Source: Sisyra terminalis
Lineage: Eukaryota; Arthropoda; Insecta; Neuroptera; Sisyridae
Direction: 5' to 3'
Length of the DNA: 64,000 nucleotides
Assembly: GCA_958496175.1 (NCBI GenBank)
Contig: OY292279.1
Location: forward strand, 1,302,001 to 1,366,000
Position 1 is the stretch's first letter. Each line of letters starts with the position of its first letter. Below, in pieces: positions 21,257-35,164 of the stretch. Made by a program: the position numbers and the translations under genes. Under the pieces are notes generated by a model. The model was not told where the DNA came from. It worked only from the letters and a program-made list of their open reading frames with translations, and made no database searches.

Positions 21257-24200
21257 ATCTAGTTAATCAATGCTTATTATTTTTTGCATCACGGTTAAGG
21301 AAAATTTAGTTTATAATATTCAGCTCAAATTTGGCGAAAAAAAAATCCCTTATATCCTTTTTATGCACTAGAAAATTGTCTTTTTTGAATCTTTGAAACG
21401 ATATTGCGGGTGTCCTTTGGCACACAGGACAAAATTTTTTTCACATTATAATTCACTTGAAAGCCTGGATTCATAATCCGTTGAGAAAACTAGACCTCAT
21501 AATGAAAAAGTCGGCCCCTTTAAATGACTCAATATCAGTCGAATTTACTCGCATAGACATTCAACTCCTTAACTTCCCGTTCTAATTTTACAAGGATCTA
21601 GTTAACCAATGCTTTTTATTTTTTGCATAGTAGTTAAGGATGATTTAATCTTTAATATTCATCTCAATTTTGGCGAAAGAAATCATCCCATATATCCTTT
21701 TTATGCACTCGAAAATTGTCCTCTTTGAAATTTGAAATGGAATTGTGATTGTCTTGTAACCCACAGGACAAAATTTTTTTCACATTATAATTCACTTGAT
21801 AGCCTGGATTCATAATCAGTTGAGAAAACTAAACCTCATAATGAAAAGTCGCCCCCTTTAAATGACCCAATATCAGTCGAATTTTCTCGCATAGACTTTA
21901 AACTCCTTAACTTCCCGTTCTAATTTTTCAGGGATTTAGTTAACCAATGCTTTTTATTTTTTGCATAGTAGTTAAGGATGATTTAATCTTTAATATTCAT
22001 CTCAATTTTGGCGAAACAAAATATCTCTTATATCCTTTTTATGCACTCGAAAATTGTCCTTTTTGAAATTTTGAAATGGAATTGTGATTGTCTTGTAACC
22101 CACAGGACAAAATTTTTTTCCCATTATAATTCACTTGATAGCCTGGATTCATAATCAGTTGAGAAAACTAAACCTCATAATGAAAAGTCGCCCCCTTTAA
22201 ATGACCCAATATCAGTCGAATTTTCTCGCATAGACTTTAAACTCCTTAACTTCCCGTTCTAATTTTTCAGGGATTTAGTTAACCAATGCTTTTTATTTTT
22301 TGCATAGTAGTTAAGGATGATTTATTCTTTAATATTCAACTCAATTTTGGCGCAACAAATCATCCCTTATATCCTTTTTATGCACTCGAAAATTGTCCTT
22401 TTTGAAATTTTGAAATGGAATTGTGATTGTCTTGTAACCCACAGGACAAAATTTTTTTCACATTATAATTCACTTGATAGCCTGGATTCATAATCAGTTG
22501 AGAAAATTAACCTCATAATGAAAAGTCGCCCCCTTTAAATGACCCAATATCAGTCGAATTTTTTCGCATAGACTTTCAACTCTATAACTTCCCGTCTTAA
22601 TTTTTCAAAGACACACTTAACCTATGCTTTTTATTTTATGCACCATGGTTAAGGATGATTTAATCTTTAATATTCAATTCAATTTTGGCGAAACAAAACA
22701 TCCCTTATATCCTTTTTATGCACTCGAAAATTGTCCTTTTTGAAACTTTGAAATGGAATTGTGATTGTCTTGTAACCCACAGGAAATTTTTTTTTTCACA
22801 TTATAATTCACTTGATAGCCTGTATTCATAATCCGTTGAGAAAACTATACCTCATAATGAAAAGTCACCCCCTTTAAATGACCCAATATCAGTCGAATTT
22901 TTTCGCATAGACTTTCAACTCTATAACTTCCCGTCTTAATTTTTCAAAGATCTACTTAACCAATGCTTTTTATTTTATGCACCATGGTTAAGGATGATTT
23001 AATCTTTAATATTCAATTCAATTTTGGCGAAACAAAACATCCCTTATATCCTTTTTATGCACTCGAAAATTGTCCTTTTTGAAATTTTGAAACAATATTG
23101 CGGGTGTCCTTTGGAACACAGGACAAAATTTTTTTCTTATTATAATTCAATTGATAGCCTGGATTCATAATTCGTTGAGAAAACTATACCTCATAATGAA
23201 AAGTTGCCCCCTTTAAATGACCCAATATCAGTCGAATTTTCTCGCATAGAGTTTCAACTCCTTAACTTTCCGTTCTAATTTTACAAGGATCTAGTTAACC
23301 AATGCTTTTTATTTTTTGCATAGTAGTTAAGAATGATTTAATCTTTAATATTCTACTCCATTTTGGCGGAACAAAATATCTCTTATATCCTTTTTATGCA
23401 CTCGAAAATTGTCCTTTTTGAAATTTTGAAATGGAATGGTGAATGTCTTGTAACCCACAGGACAAATTTATTTTCACATTATAATTCACTTGATATCCTG
23501 GATTCATAATCCGTTGTGAAAACTAGACCTCATAATGAAAAGTCACCCCCTTTAAATGACCCAATATCCGTCGAATTTTTTCGCATAGACTTTCAACTCC
23601 TTAACTTCCCGTTCTAATTTTACAAGGATCTAGTTAACCAATGCTTTTTTTTTGCATAGTAGTTAAGGATGAATTAATCTTTAATATTCACTTCAATTTT
23701 GGCGACACAAATCATCCCTTATATCCTTTTTATGCAATCCAAAATTTTTCCTTTTTGAAAATTTGATATCATATGGCGGGTGTCCTTTGGCACACAGGAC
23801 AAAATTTTTTTCACATTATAATTCACTTGATAGCCTGGATTCATAATCAGTTGAGAAAACTAAACCTCATAATGAAAAGTCGCCCCCTTTAAATGACCCA
23901 ATATCAGTCGAATTTTCTCGCATAGACTTTCAACTCCTTAAATTTCCGTTCTATTTTTACGAGGATCTAGTTAACCAATGCTTTTTATTTTTTGCATAGT
24001 AGTTAAGGATGATTTAATCTTTAATCTTCAACTCAATTTTGGCGAAACAATTCATCCCTTATATCCTTTTTATGCACACGAAAATTGTCCTTTTTGAATT
24101 TTTGAAATGGAATTGTGATTGTCTTGTAACCCACAGGTCAAAAGTTTTTTAAAATTTTTTTCACTTGATAGCCGGATTTCATAATCCGTTGAGAAAACTA

Positions 24201-25574
24201 GACCTCATAATTAAAAGTCACCCCCTTTAAATGACCCAATATCAGTCGAATTTTTTCGCATAGACTTTCAACTCCTTACCTTTCCGTTCTAATTTTACAA
24301 GGATCTAGTTAACCAATGCTTCTTATTTTTTGCACAGTAGTTAAGGATGATTTAATCTTTAATATTCAAGTCAATTTTGGCGAAACAAATCATCCCTTAT
24401 ATCCTTTTTATGCACTCGAAAATTGCCCTTTTTGAAACTTTGAGACGATATTGCGGGTGTCCTTTGGAACACAGGACAAAATTGTTTTCTCATTATTATT
24501 CACTTGATAGCCTGGATTCATAATCCGTTACGAAAACTAGATCTCATAATGAAAAGTCACCCCCTTTAAATGACCCAATATCCGTCGAATTTTTTCGCAT
24601 AGACTTTCAACTCCTTAACTTCCCGTTCTAATTTTACAAGGATCTAGTTAACCAATGCTTTTTATTTTTTGCATAGTAGTTAAGGATGATTTAATCCTTA
24701 ATATTCAACTCAATATTGGCGAAACAAAATATCTCTTATATCCTTTTTATGCATTCGAAAATTGTCCTTTTTGAATCTTTAAAACGGTATTGCGGGTGTC
24801 CTTTGGAACACAGGACAAAATTTTTTTCACAATATAATTCACTTGGTAACCTGGATTAATAATCCGTTGAGAAAACTAGACCGTATAATGAAAACTCACC
24901 CCCCTTTAAATGACCCAATATCTGTCGAATTTTCTCGCATAGACTTTAATCTCCTTAACTTCCCGTTCTAATTTTTCAGGGATCTAGTTAACCAATGCTT
25001 TTTATTTTTTGCATAGTAGTTAAGGATGATTTAATCTTTAATATTCAACTCAATGTTGGCGAACAAATCATCCCTTATATCCTTTTTATGCACTCGAAAA
25101 TTGTCCTTTTTGAAATTTTGAACTGGAATTGTGATTGTCTTGTAACCCACAGGACAAAATTTTTTTCACATTATATTTCACTTGATAACCTGGATTCATA
25201 ATCCGTTGAGGAAACTATACCTCATAATGAAAAGTCACCCCCTTTAAATGACCCAATGTCAGTCGAATTTACTCGCATAGACTTTCAACTCCTTATTTTC
25301 CCGTTCTAACTTTACAAGGATCTAGTTAACCAATGCTTTTTATTTTTTGCATAGTAGTTAAGGATGATTTAATCTTTAATATTCAACTCAATTTTGGCGA
25401 AACAAAACGTCCCTTATATCCTTTTTTTGCACTCGAAAATTGTCCTTTTTGAAATTTTGAAATGGAATTGTGATTGTCTTGTAACCCACAGGACAAAATT
25501 TTTTTCACATTATATTTCACTTAATAACCTGGATTCATAATCCGTTGAGAAAACTAGACCTCATAATGAAAAGT

Positions 25575-28500
25575 CACCCCCTTTAAATGACCCAATATCA
25601 GTCGAATTTTTTCGCATAGACTTTCAACTCCTTAACTTCCCGTTCTAATTTTTCAGGGATCTAGTTAACCAATGCTTTTTATTTTTTGCATAGTTGTTAA
25701 GGATGATTTAATCTTTAATATTCAACTCAATATTGGCGAAACAAAATATCTCTTATATCCTTTTTATGCATTCGAAAATTGTCCTTTTTGAATCTTTAAA
25801 ACGGTATTGCGGGTGTCCTTTGGAACACAGGACAAAATTTTTTTCACAATATAATTCACTTGGTAACCTGGATTAATAATCCGTTGAGAAAACTAGACCG
25901 TATAATGAAAACTCACCCCCCTTTAAATGACCCAATATCAGTCGAATTTACTCGCATAGACTTTAAACTCAATAACTTCCCGTTCTAATTTTACAAGGAT
26001 CTAGTTAACTAATGCTTTTTATTTTTTGCATAGTAGTTAAGAATGATTTAATCTTTAATATTCAACTCAATTTTGGCGAAACAAATCATCCCTTATATCC
26101 TTTTTATGCACTCGAAAATTGTCCTTTTTGAAATTTTGAACTGGAATTGTGATTGTCTTGTAACCCACAGGACAAAATTTTTTTCACATTATATTTCACT
26201 TAATAACCTGGATTCATAATCCGTTGAGAAAACTAGACCTCATAATGAAAAGTCACCCCCTTTAAATGACCCAATATCAGTCGAATTTTTTCGCATAGAC
26301 TTTCAACTCCTTACCTTTCCGTTCTAACTTTACAAGGATCTAGTTAACCAATGCTTTTTATTTTTTGCATAGTAGTTAAGGATGATTTAATCTTTAATAT
26401 TCAAGTCAATTTTGGCGAAACAAATCTTCCCTTATATCCTTTTTATGCACTCGAAAATTGCCCTTTTTGAAACTTTGAGACGATATTGCGGGTTTTCTTT
26501 GGAACACAGGACAAAATTGTTTACTCATTATTATTCACTTGATAGCCTGGATTCATAATCCGTTGAGAAAACTAGACCTCATAATGAAAAAGTCGCCCCC
26601 TTTAAATGACTCAATATCAGTCGAATTTTTTCGCATAGACTTTCAACTCCTTACCTTCCCGTTCTAATTTTACAAGGATATAGTTAACCAATGCTTTTTA
26701 TTTTTTGCATAGTAGTTAAGGATGATTTAATCTTTAATATTCATCTCAATTTTGGCGAAAGAAATCATCCCATATATCCTTTTTATGCACTCGAAAATTG
26801 TCCTTTTTGAAATTTTGAAATGGAATTGTGATTGTCTTGTAACCCACAGGACAAAATTTTTTTCACATTATAATTCACTTGATAGCCTGGATTCATAATC
26901 AGTTGAGAAAACTAGATCTCATAAATAAAAGTCACCTCCTTTAAATGACCCAATACCAGTCGAATTTTTTCGCATAGACTTTCAACTCCTTACCTTTCCG
27001 TTCTAATTTTACAAGGATTTAGTTAACCAATGCTTCTTATTTTTTGCATAGTAGTTAAGGATGATTTATTCTTTAATATTCAAGTCAATTTTGGCGAAAC
27101 AAATCATCCCTTATATCCTTTTTATGCTTTCGAAAATTGCCCTTTTTGAAACTTTGAGACGATATTGCGGGTGTCCTTTGGAACACAGGACAAAATTGTT
27201 TTCTCATTATTATTCACTTGATAGCCTGGATTCATAATCCGTTAAGAAAACTAGATATCATAATGAAAAGTCACCCCCTTTAAATGACCCAATATCAGTC
27301 GAATTTTTTCGCATAGACTTTCAACTCCTTAACTTCCCGTTCTAATTTTTCAGGGATCTAGTTAACCAATGCTTTTTATTTTTTGCATAGTAGTTAAGGA
27401 TGATTTAATCTTTAATATTCAACTCAATTTTGGCGAAACAAATCATCACTTATAACCTTTTTATGCACTCGAAAATTGTCCTTTTTGAAATTTTGAACTG
27501 GAATTGTGATTGTCTTGTAACCCACAGGACAAAATTTTTTTCACATTATATTTCACTTAATAACCTGGATTCATAATCCGTTGAGAAAACTAGACCTCAT
27601 AATGAAAAGTCACCCCCTTTAAATGACCCAATATCAGTCGAATTTTTTCGCATAGACTTTCAACTCCTTACCTTTCCGTTCTAACTTTACAAGGATCTAG
27701 TTAACCAATGCTTTTTATTTTTTGCATAGTAGTTAAGGATGATTTAATCTTTAATATTCAAGTCAATTTTGGCGAAACAAATCATCCCTTATATCCTTTT
27801 TATGCACTCGAAAATTGCCCTTTTTGAAACTTTGAGACGATATTGCGGGTGTCCTTTGGAACACAGGACAAAATTGTTTTCTCATTATTATTCACTTGAT
27901 AGCCTGGATTCATAATCCGTTAAGAAAACTAGATCTCATAATGAAAAGTCACCCCCTTTAAATGACCCAATATCAGTCGAATTTTTTCGCATAGACTTTC
28001 AACTCCTTAACTTCCCGTTCTAATTTTTCAGGGATCTAGTTAACCAATGCTTTTTATTTTTTGCATAGTTGTTAAGGATGATTTAATCTTTAATATTCAA
28101 CTCAATATTGGCGAAACAAAATATCTCTTATATCCTTTTTATGCATTCGAAAATTGTCCTTTTTGAATCTTTAAAACGGTATTGCGGGTGTCCTTTGGAA
28201 CACAGGACAAAATTTTTTTCACAATATAATTCACTTGGTAACCTGGATTAATAATCCGTTGAGAAAACTAGACCGTATAATGAAAACTCACCCCCCTTTA
28301 AATGACCCAATATCAGTCGAATTTACTCGCATAGACTTTAAACTCAATAACTTCCCGTTCTAATTTTACAAGGATCTAGTTAACTAATGCTTTTTATTTT
28401 TTGCATAGTAGTTAAGAATGATTTAATCTTTAATATTCAACTCAATTTTGGCGAAACAAATCATCCCTTATATCCTTTTTATGCACTCGAAAATTGTCCT

Positions 28501-29780
28501 TTTTGAAATTTTGAACTGGAATTGTGATTGTCTTGTAACCCACAGGACAAAATTTTTTTCACATTATATTTCACTTAATAACCTGGATTCATAATCCGTT
28601 GAGAAAACTAGACCTCATAATGAAAAGTCACCCCCTTTAAATGACCCAATATCAGTCGAATTTTTTCGCATAGACTTTCAACTCCTTACCTTTCCGTTCT
28701 AACTTTACAAGGATCTAGTTAACCAATGCTTTTTATTTTTTGCATAGTAGTTAAGGATGATTTAATCTTTAATATTCAAGTCAATTTTGGCGAAACAAAT
28801 CTTCCCTTATATCCTTTTTATGCACTCGAAAATTGCCCTTTTTGAAACTTTGAGACGATATTGCGGGTTTTCTTTGGAACACAGGACAAAATTGTTTACT
28901 CATTATTATTCACTTGATAGCCTGGATTCATAATCCGTTGAGAAAACTAGACCTCATAATGAAAAAGTCGCCCCCTTTAAATGACTCAATATCAGTCGAA
29001 TTTTTTCGCATAGACTTTCAACTCCTTACCTTCCCGTTCTAATTTTACAAGGATATAGTTAACCAATGCTTTTTATTTTTTGCATAGTAGTTAAGGATGA
29101 TTTAATCTTTAATATTCATCTCAATTTTGGCGAAAGAAATCATCCCATATATCCTTTTTATGCACTCGAAAATTGTCCTTTTTGAAATTTTGAAATGGAA
29201 TTGTGATTGTCTTGTAACCCACAGGACAAAATTTTTTTCACATTATAATTCACTTGATAGCCTGGATTCATAATCAGTTGAGAAAACTAGATCTCATAAA
29301 TAAAAGTCACCCCCTTTAAATGACCCAATACCAGTCGAATTTTTTCGCATAGACTTTCAACTCCTTACCTTTCCGTTCTAATTTTACAAGGATTTAGTTA
29401 ACCAATGCTTCTTATTTTTTGCATAGTAGTTAAGGATGATTTATTCTTTAATATTCAAGTCAATTTTGGCGAAACAAATCATCCCTTATATCCTTTTTAT
29501 GCTTTCGAAAATTGCCCTTTTTGAAACTTTGAGACGATATTGCGGGTGTCCTTTGGAACACAGGACAAAATTGTTTTCTCATTATTATTCACTTGATAGC
29601 CTGGATTCATAATCCGTTAAGAAAACTAGATATCATAATGAAAAGTCACCCCCTTTAAATGACCCAATATCAGTCGAATTTTTTCGCATAGACTTTCAAC
29701 TCCTTAACTTCCCGTTCTAATTTTTCAGGGATCTAGTTAACCAATGCTTTTTATTTTTTGCATAGTAGTTAAGGATGATT
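25575..29780 (+). repeat. Seven-monomer higher-order repeat (offset 2375 bp)
   Basis: Sequence from about 25575 to 27405 matches about 27950 to 29780 at a constant offset. The rare TAGTTGTTAAGG lies at 25691 and 28066, and the rare TTGCGGGTTTTC at 26486 and 28861, both 2375 bp apart. Seven monomers would be about 2373 bp. Other shared markers are TGACCGTATAATG-like sequence near 25895 and 28270 and CAATACCAG near 26951 and 29326. The segments at 25.2-25.6 and 27.4-27.9 kb differ, so each unit is conserved over about 1.83 of 2.38 kb. Confidence 0.87.
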
Positions 29781-31085
29781 TATTCTTTAATATTCAAGTC
29801 AATTTTGGCGAAACAAATCATCCCTTATATCCTTTTTATGCTTTCGAAAATTGCCCTTTTTGAAACTTTGAGACGATATTGCGGGTGTCCTTTGGAACAC
29901 AGGACAAAATTGTTTTCTCATTATTATTCACTTGATAGCCTGGATTCATAATCCGTTAAGAAAACTAGATATCATAATGAAAAGTCACCCCCTTTAAATG
30001 ACCCAATATCAGTCGAATTTACTCGCATAGACTTTCAACTCCTTAACTTCCCGTTCTAATTTTACAAGGATCTAGTTAACCAATGCTTTTTATTTTTTGA
30101 ATAGTAGTTAAGGATGATTTAATCTTTAATATTCAACTCAATTTTGGCGAAACAAAACGTCCCTTATATCCTTTTTTTGCACTCGAAAATTGTCCTTTTT
30201 GAAATTTTGAAATGGAATTGTGATTGTCTTGTAACCCACAGGACAAATTTTTTTTCACATTATATTTCACTTAATAACCTGGATTCATAATCCGTTGAGA
30301 AAACTAGACCTCATAATGAAAAGTCACCCCCTTTAAATGACCCAATATCAGTCGAATTTTTTCGCATAGACTTTCAACTCCTTATTTTCCCGTTCTAACT
30401 TTACAAGGATCTAGTTAACCAATGCTTTTTATTTTTTGCATAGTAGTTAAGGATGACTTAATCTTTAATATTCAACTCAATTTTGGCGAAACAAATCATC
30501 TCTTATATCCTTTTTATGCACTCGAAAATTGTCCTTTTTGAAACTTTGAAACGATATTGCGGGTGTCCTTTGGAACACAGGACAAATTTTTTTTCATATT
30601 ATAACTCACTTGATAGCCTGGATTCATAATCCGTTGAGAAAACTAGACCTTATAATGAAAAGTCACCCCCCTTTAAATTACCCAATATCAGTCGAATTTT
30701 TTCGCATAGACTTTCAACTCCTTAACTTCCCGTTCTAACTTTAAAAGGATCTAGTTAACCAATGCTTTTTGTTTTTTGCGTAGTAGTTAAGGATGATTTA
30801 ATGTTTACTATTCAATTCAATTTTGGCGAAACAAAACATCCCTTATACCCTTTTTATGCACTCGAAAATTGTCCTTTTTGAAATTTTGAAATGGAATTGT
30901 GATTGTCTTGTAACCCACAGGACAAAATTTTATTTACATTATATTTCACTTGATAGCCTGGATTCATAATACGTTGAGAAAACTAGACCTAATAATGAAA
31001 AGTCGCCCCCTTTAAAAGACCCAATATCAGTCGAATTTTTTCGACTAGACTTTCAACTCTATAAGTTCCCGTTTTAATTTTCCAC

Positions 31086-31413
31086 GGATCTACTTAACTA
31101 ATGCTTATTATTTTTTGCACCATGGTTAAGGATGATTTAATTTATAAAATTTGGCGAAAAAAAACAACCCTTTTATCCTTTTTATGCAGTCGAAAATTGT
31201 CCTTTTTGAAATTTTGAAATGGAATTGTGATTGTCTTGTAACCCACAGGACATTTTTATTTTCACATTATATTTCACTTGATAGCCTGGATTCATAATCC
31301 GTTGAGAAAACTAGACCTCATAATGAAAAGTCACCCCCTTTAAATGACCCAATATAAGTCGAATTTTTTCGCATAGACTTTCAACTCCTTAACTTCCCGT
31401 TCTAACTTTACAA
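31086..31413 (+). repeat. Diverged short monomer (328 bp) near I2
   Basis: This monomer begins CACGGATCTACTTAAC, has GCTTATTATTTTTTGC then CACCATGGTTAAGG, and lacks about 12 bp where TTTAATATTCAACTC usually stands (ATTTATAAAATTTGGCG at 31139-31155). It also has an A-tract after GGCG. The GCTTATTATT block, the CAC-GGTTAAGG form and the A-tract resemble the right flank of the I modules, so it looks intermediate between fossil and modern satellite. Confidence 0.7.
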
Positions 31414-32403
31414 GGATCTAGTAAACCAATGCTTTTTATTTTTTGCATAGTAGTTAAGGATGATTTAATCTTTAATATTCAACTCAATATTGGCGAAACA
31501 AAACATCCCTTATATCCTTTTTATTCACTCGAAAATTGTCCTTTTTGAAACTTTGAAACGATATTGCGGGTGTCCTTTGGAACACAGGACAAATTTTTTT
31601 TCACATTATAATTCACTTGATAGCCTGGATTCATAATCCGTTGAGAAAATTAGACTTTATTATGAAAAGTCACCCCCTTTAAATGACCCAATATCAGTCG
31701 AATTTTCTCGCATAGAGTTTCAACTCCTTATTTTCTCGTTCTAATTTTACAAGGATCTACTTAACCAATGCTTTTTATTTTTTGCATAGTAGTTAAGGAT
31801 GATTTAATCTTTAATATTCTACTCCATTTTGGCGAAACAAAATATCTCTTATATCCTTTTAATGCACTCGAAAATTGTCCTTTTTGAAACTTTAAAACGG
31901 TATTGCGGGTGTCCTTTGGCATACAGGACAAAAAAATTTTCACATTATAGTTCACTCGATAGCCTGGATTCATAATCCGTTGAGTAAACTGGACCTCATA
32001 ATGAAAAGTCACCCCCTTGAAATGACTCAATATCTGTCGAATTTTCTCGCATAGACTATCAACTCCTTATTTTCCCGTTCTAATTTTTCAGGGATCTAGT
32101 TAACCAATGCTTTTAATTTTTGGCATAGTAGTTAAGGATGATTTAATCTTTAATATTCTACTCCATTTTGGCGAAACAAAATATCTCTTATATCCTTTTT
32201 ATGCATTCGAAAATTGTCCTTTTTGAAACTTTAAAACGGTATTGCGGGTGTCCTTTGGCATACAGGACAAATTTTTTTTCACATAATAATTTAATTGATA
32301 GCCTGGATTCATAATCCGTTGAGAAAACTCGACCTCATAATGAAAAGTCACCCCCTTGAAATGACCCAAATTCAGTCGAATTTTTTCGCATAGACTTTCA
32401 ACT

Positions 32404-33790
32404 CTAAAACTTTCCGTTTTAATTTTCCAAGGATCTAGAAATCTTATGCTTATTATTCTTTACAATATAGTTAAGAATGATTTCGTCGCTAATATTTTTT
32501 TCCTAATTGATCTTTTGCAAGTTTCGAATGGAATAATGGTTCATTCTTTGGACATATACGAATATTGTTAAAGCTTTAGCCCAATGATTCGTAAGTATTT
32601 CATTAAACTTTACCAGTTTCCGTGTTTTCAATTGCATATCTTATCCTTGAAATATCGACAATAGTAAGTTCTAAATTCAATTATTGAATTATAGCTTATT
32701 TTTAACAATTTTTAAGTGTTGACAATTCGTATTGCTTAGAATTTTGATTTAAGACATCGCTACAATGCGATACAACTTTTGTTGGAAGCTATGAGTACAT
32801 CCACCTGACTCACAGGTGGCACTAAAAACATAAGGTGGTTTAATTGACATACATGTCAAGAGTTGACCTGTTCTAGCATAGATGGCTCCAGCGGCGACTC
32901 AAGTCAATTTGACAACTAATTTTGGAAAATTAAAATTTTATAATTACCTTTATTTTATTCAAATAAACTTAATTTTTATTGTTATAGTTGTTTGAATTGA
33001 CGGTCAGTGATGCATTTTAACTTTATAACATCGGAATGATCCCAAATACATATGAAACAGGTAATATTTATTCTGACATTGTGGGTATGGATGCAATGTT
33101 CACAAGTACTTTTTGTAAATTTTGTAGATATTTTCCAACATTTTACGACCTAAAAATAGCCAAATATAATATATATTTCAAAAGAAATCCTGCAGAGAGG
33201 AATCTAACCAAATCATCAATAAATATAAGCCACTGAAAGTGCAGCATAAATATTGTGAAAATCGGAGGAATATCTCCTTCAACAAGTCTTGACAAAACAA
33301 GGTAGGTAAATAATCCCCAACTTTCAATCACCGAAATAGGCTAAAAACGACAAAACCATTTGCATTTGTAAATCTTTCTGATGAGCTCTTGGAGAGCTGA
33401 TTTATGCAATTTCGATAACAATGATTCAGCCTTAATATATATCTGGATTCCAAAAAAAAAAAAAACAGCGTTATATACTTTACCTAAACTTGAAAATTGC
33501 CTTTCTTGGAACTTTGAACCGATATTTTATATGTCCTTTTGCATACAAAAAAAAATTACATCAGTTCTCACATTAGAGCATTGTAATACGTAGCTAAAAT
33601 TTACACTCTAAGGAAATCTCCTCCTCAAAAATGACCGTCGCTTAGGCTAATTTGGTGCAAGCGTTTTCACGTCCTTAATTTCCAGTTTTAATTTTCCAAA
33701 GCTCTAGTTAATCATTGCTTATTATTTTTTGCATCACGGTTAAGGATGATTTAGTTTATAATATTCAGCTCAAATTTGGCGAAACAAATC
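32404..33790 (+). repeat. I module, copy 2
   Basis: Second copy, 12446 bp after copy 1 and nearly identical to it. Visible differences: AATGATTCG in place of AATAATTCG near 32584, CAATTGCAT in place of CAATTTCAT near 32630, and a 14-base A tract in place of 15. At its right end it differs from the other three copies: AAGCTCTAG, CATTGCTTATT, GGTTAAGGATG and GGCGAAACAAATCATC. The last two are the ordinary satellite forms, so the junction appears to have been overwritten by array sequence. Confidence 0.88.
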
Positions 33791-35164
33791 ATCTCTTATA
33801 TCCTTTTTATGCACTCGAAAATTGTCCTTTTTGAAATTTTGAAATGGAATTGTGATTGTCTTGTAACCCACAGGACAAAATTTTTTTCACATTATAAAAC
33901 ACTTGATAGCCTGGATTCATAATCAGTTGAGAAAACTAAACCTCATAATGAAAAGTCGCCCCCTTTAAATGACCCAATATCAGTCGAATTTACTCGCATA
34001 GACTTTCAACTCCTTAACTTTCCGTTCTAATTTTACAAGGATCTAGTTAACCAATGCTTTTTATTTTTTGCATAGTAGTTAAGAATGATTTAATCTTTAA
34101 TATTCATCTCAATTTTGGCGAAAGAAATCATCCAATATATCCTTTTCATGCACTCGAAAATTGTCCTTTTTGAAATTTTGAAATGGAATTGTGATTGTCT
34201 TGTACCCCACAGGACAAAATTTTTTTCACATTATAAAACACTTGATAGCCTGGATTCATAATCAGTTGAGAAAACTAAACCTCATAATGAAAAGTCGCCC
34301 CCTTTAAATGACCCAATATCAGTCGTATTTTCTCGCATAGACTTTAAACTCCTTAACTTCCCGTTCTAATTTTTCTGGGATTTAGTTAACCAATGCTTTT
34401 TATTTTTTACATAGTAGTTAAGGATGATTTAATCTTTAATATTCAACTCGATATTGGCGAAACAAATCATCCCTTATATCCTTTTTATGCACTCGAAAAT
34501 TGTCCTTTTTGAAATTTTGAAATGGAATTGTGATTGTCTTGTAACCCACAGGACAAATTTATTTTCACATTATAATTCACTTGATAGCCTGGATTCATAA
34601 TCCGTTGTGAAAACTAGACCTCATAATGAAAAGTCGCCCCCATTAAATGACCCAATATCAGTCGAATTTTTTCGCATAAACTTTCAACTCCTTAACCTCC
34701 CGTTCTAATTTTACAAGGATCTAGTTAACCAATGCTTTTTATATTTTGCATAGTAGTTAAGGATGATTTATTCTTTAATATTCATTTCGATATTGGCGAA
34801 ACAAATCATCCCTTATATCCTTTTTATGCACTCGAAAATTGTCCTTTTTGAAATTTTGAAATGGAATTGTGATTGTCTTGTACCCCACAGGACAAAATTT
34901 TTTTTTCATTATATTTCACTTGATAGCCTGGATTCATAATCCGTTGAGAAAACTATACCTCATAATGAATAGGCACCCCCTTTAAATGACCCAATATCAG
35001 TCGAATTTTTTCGCATTGACTTTCAACTCCTTAACTTTCCGTTCTAATTTTACAAGGATCTAGTTAACCAATGCTTTTAATTTTTTGCATTGTAGTTAAG
35101 GATGATTTAATCTTTAATATTCAACTCAATATTGGCGAAAGAAATCATCCCATATATCCTTTTT

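Larger units (their letters stand above)
19958..21345 (+). repeat. I module, copy 1 (unique core in diverged satellite)
   Basis: The regular satellite stops here. The left part (to about 20130) is a strongly diverged monomer: GGATCTAGAAATC at 19985, then a GCTTATTATTC block and AATATAGTTAAGAATG, aligning with the standard start. A core of about 0.8-0.9 kb (about 20060-20930) has no visible satellite similarity. The right part (about 20940-21345) is again fossil satellite, recognisable from TGCA at 20959, TTAATAT, TTGAAAATTGCC, CTTTGAACCGATATT and TTTTGCATACA. The core holds short hairpins, a small GC-rich patch and no credible gene. A 15-A tract is at 21006-21020. I do not recognise the core; it could be an old transposon remnant or captured non-repetitive DNA. 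Confidence 0.85.
21346..32403 (+). repeat. 339-bp satellite array, segment 2
   Basis: About 33 head-to-tail monomers, rich in B-type cassettes with GCGGGTGTCCTTTGGAACAC. From 21346 to 25575 subtypes A, B, C and D are mixed; two monomers near 22620-23000 carry the unusual GCACCATGGTTAAGG block in place of GCATAGTAGTTAAGG. A 7-mer higher-order repeat covers 25575-29780. From 29800 to 32403 monomers become more divergent towards I2, including a shortened relic at 31086-31413. Two adjacent monomers with TATGCTTTCG at 29501 and 29840 are a one-unit tandem duplication. No gene is seen. Confidence 0.96.

Noticed and set aside
33381..33593. 70-codon frame in I2 (also 51603-51815 in I3)
   Set aside because: It crosses the A tract and is open only with 14 A. 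The 15-A copies I1 and I4 are frameshifted. It also runs into fossil satellite.
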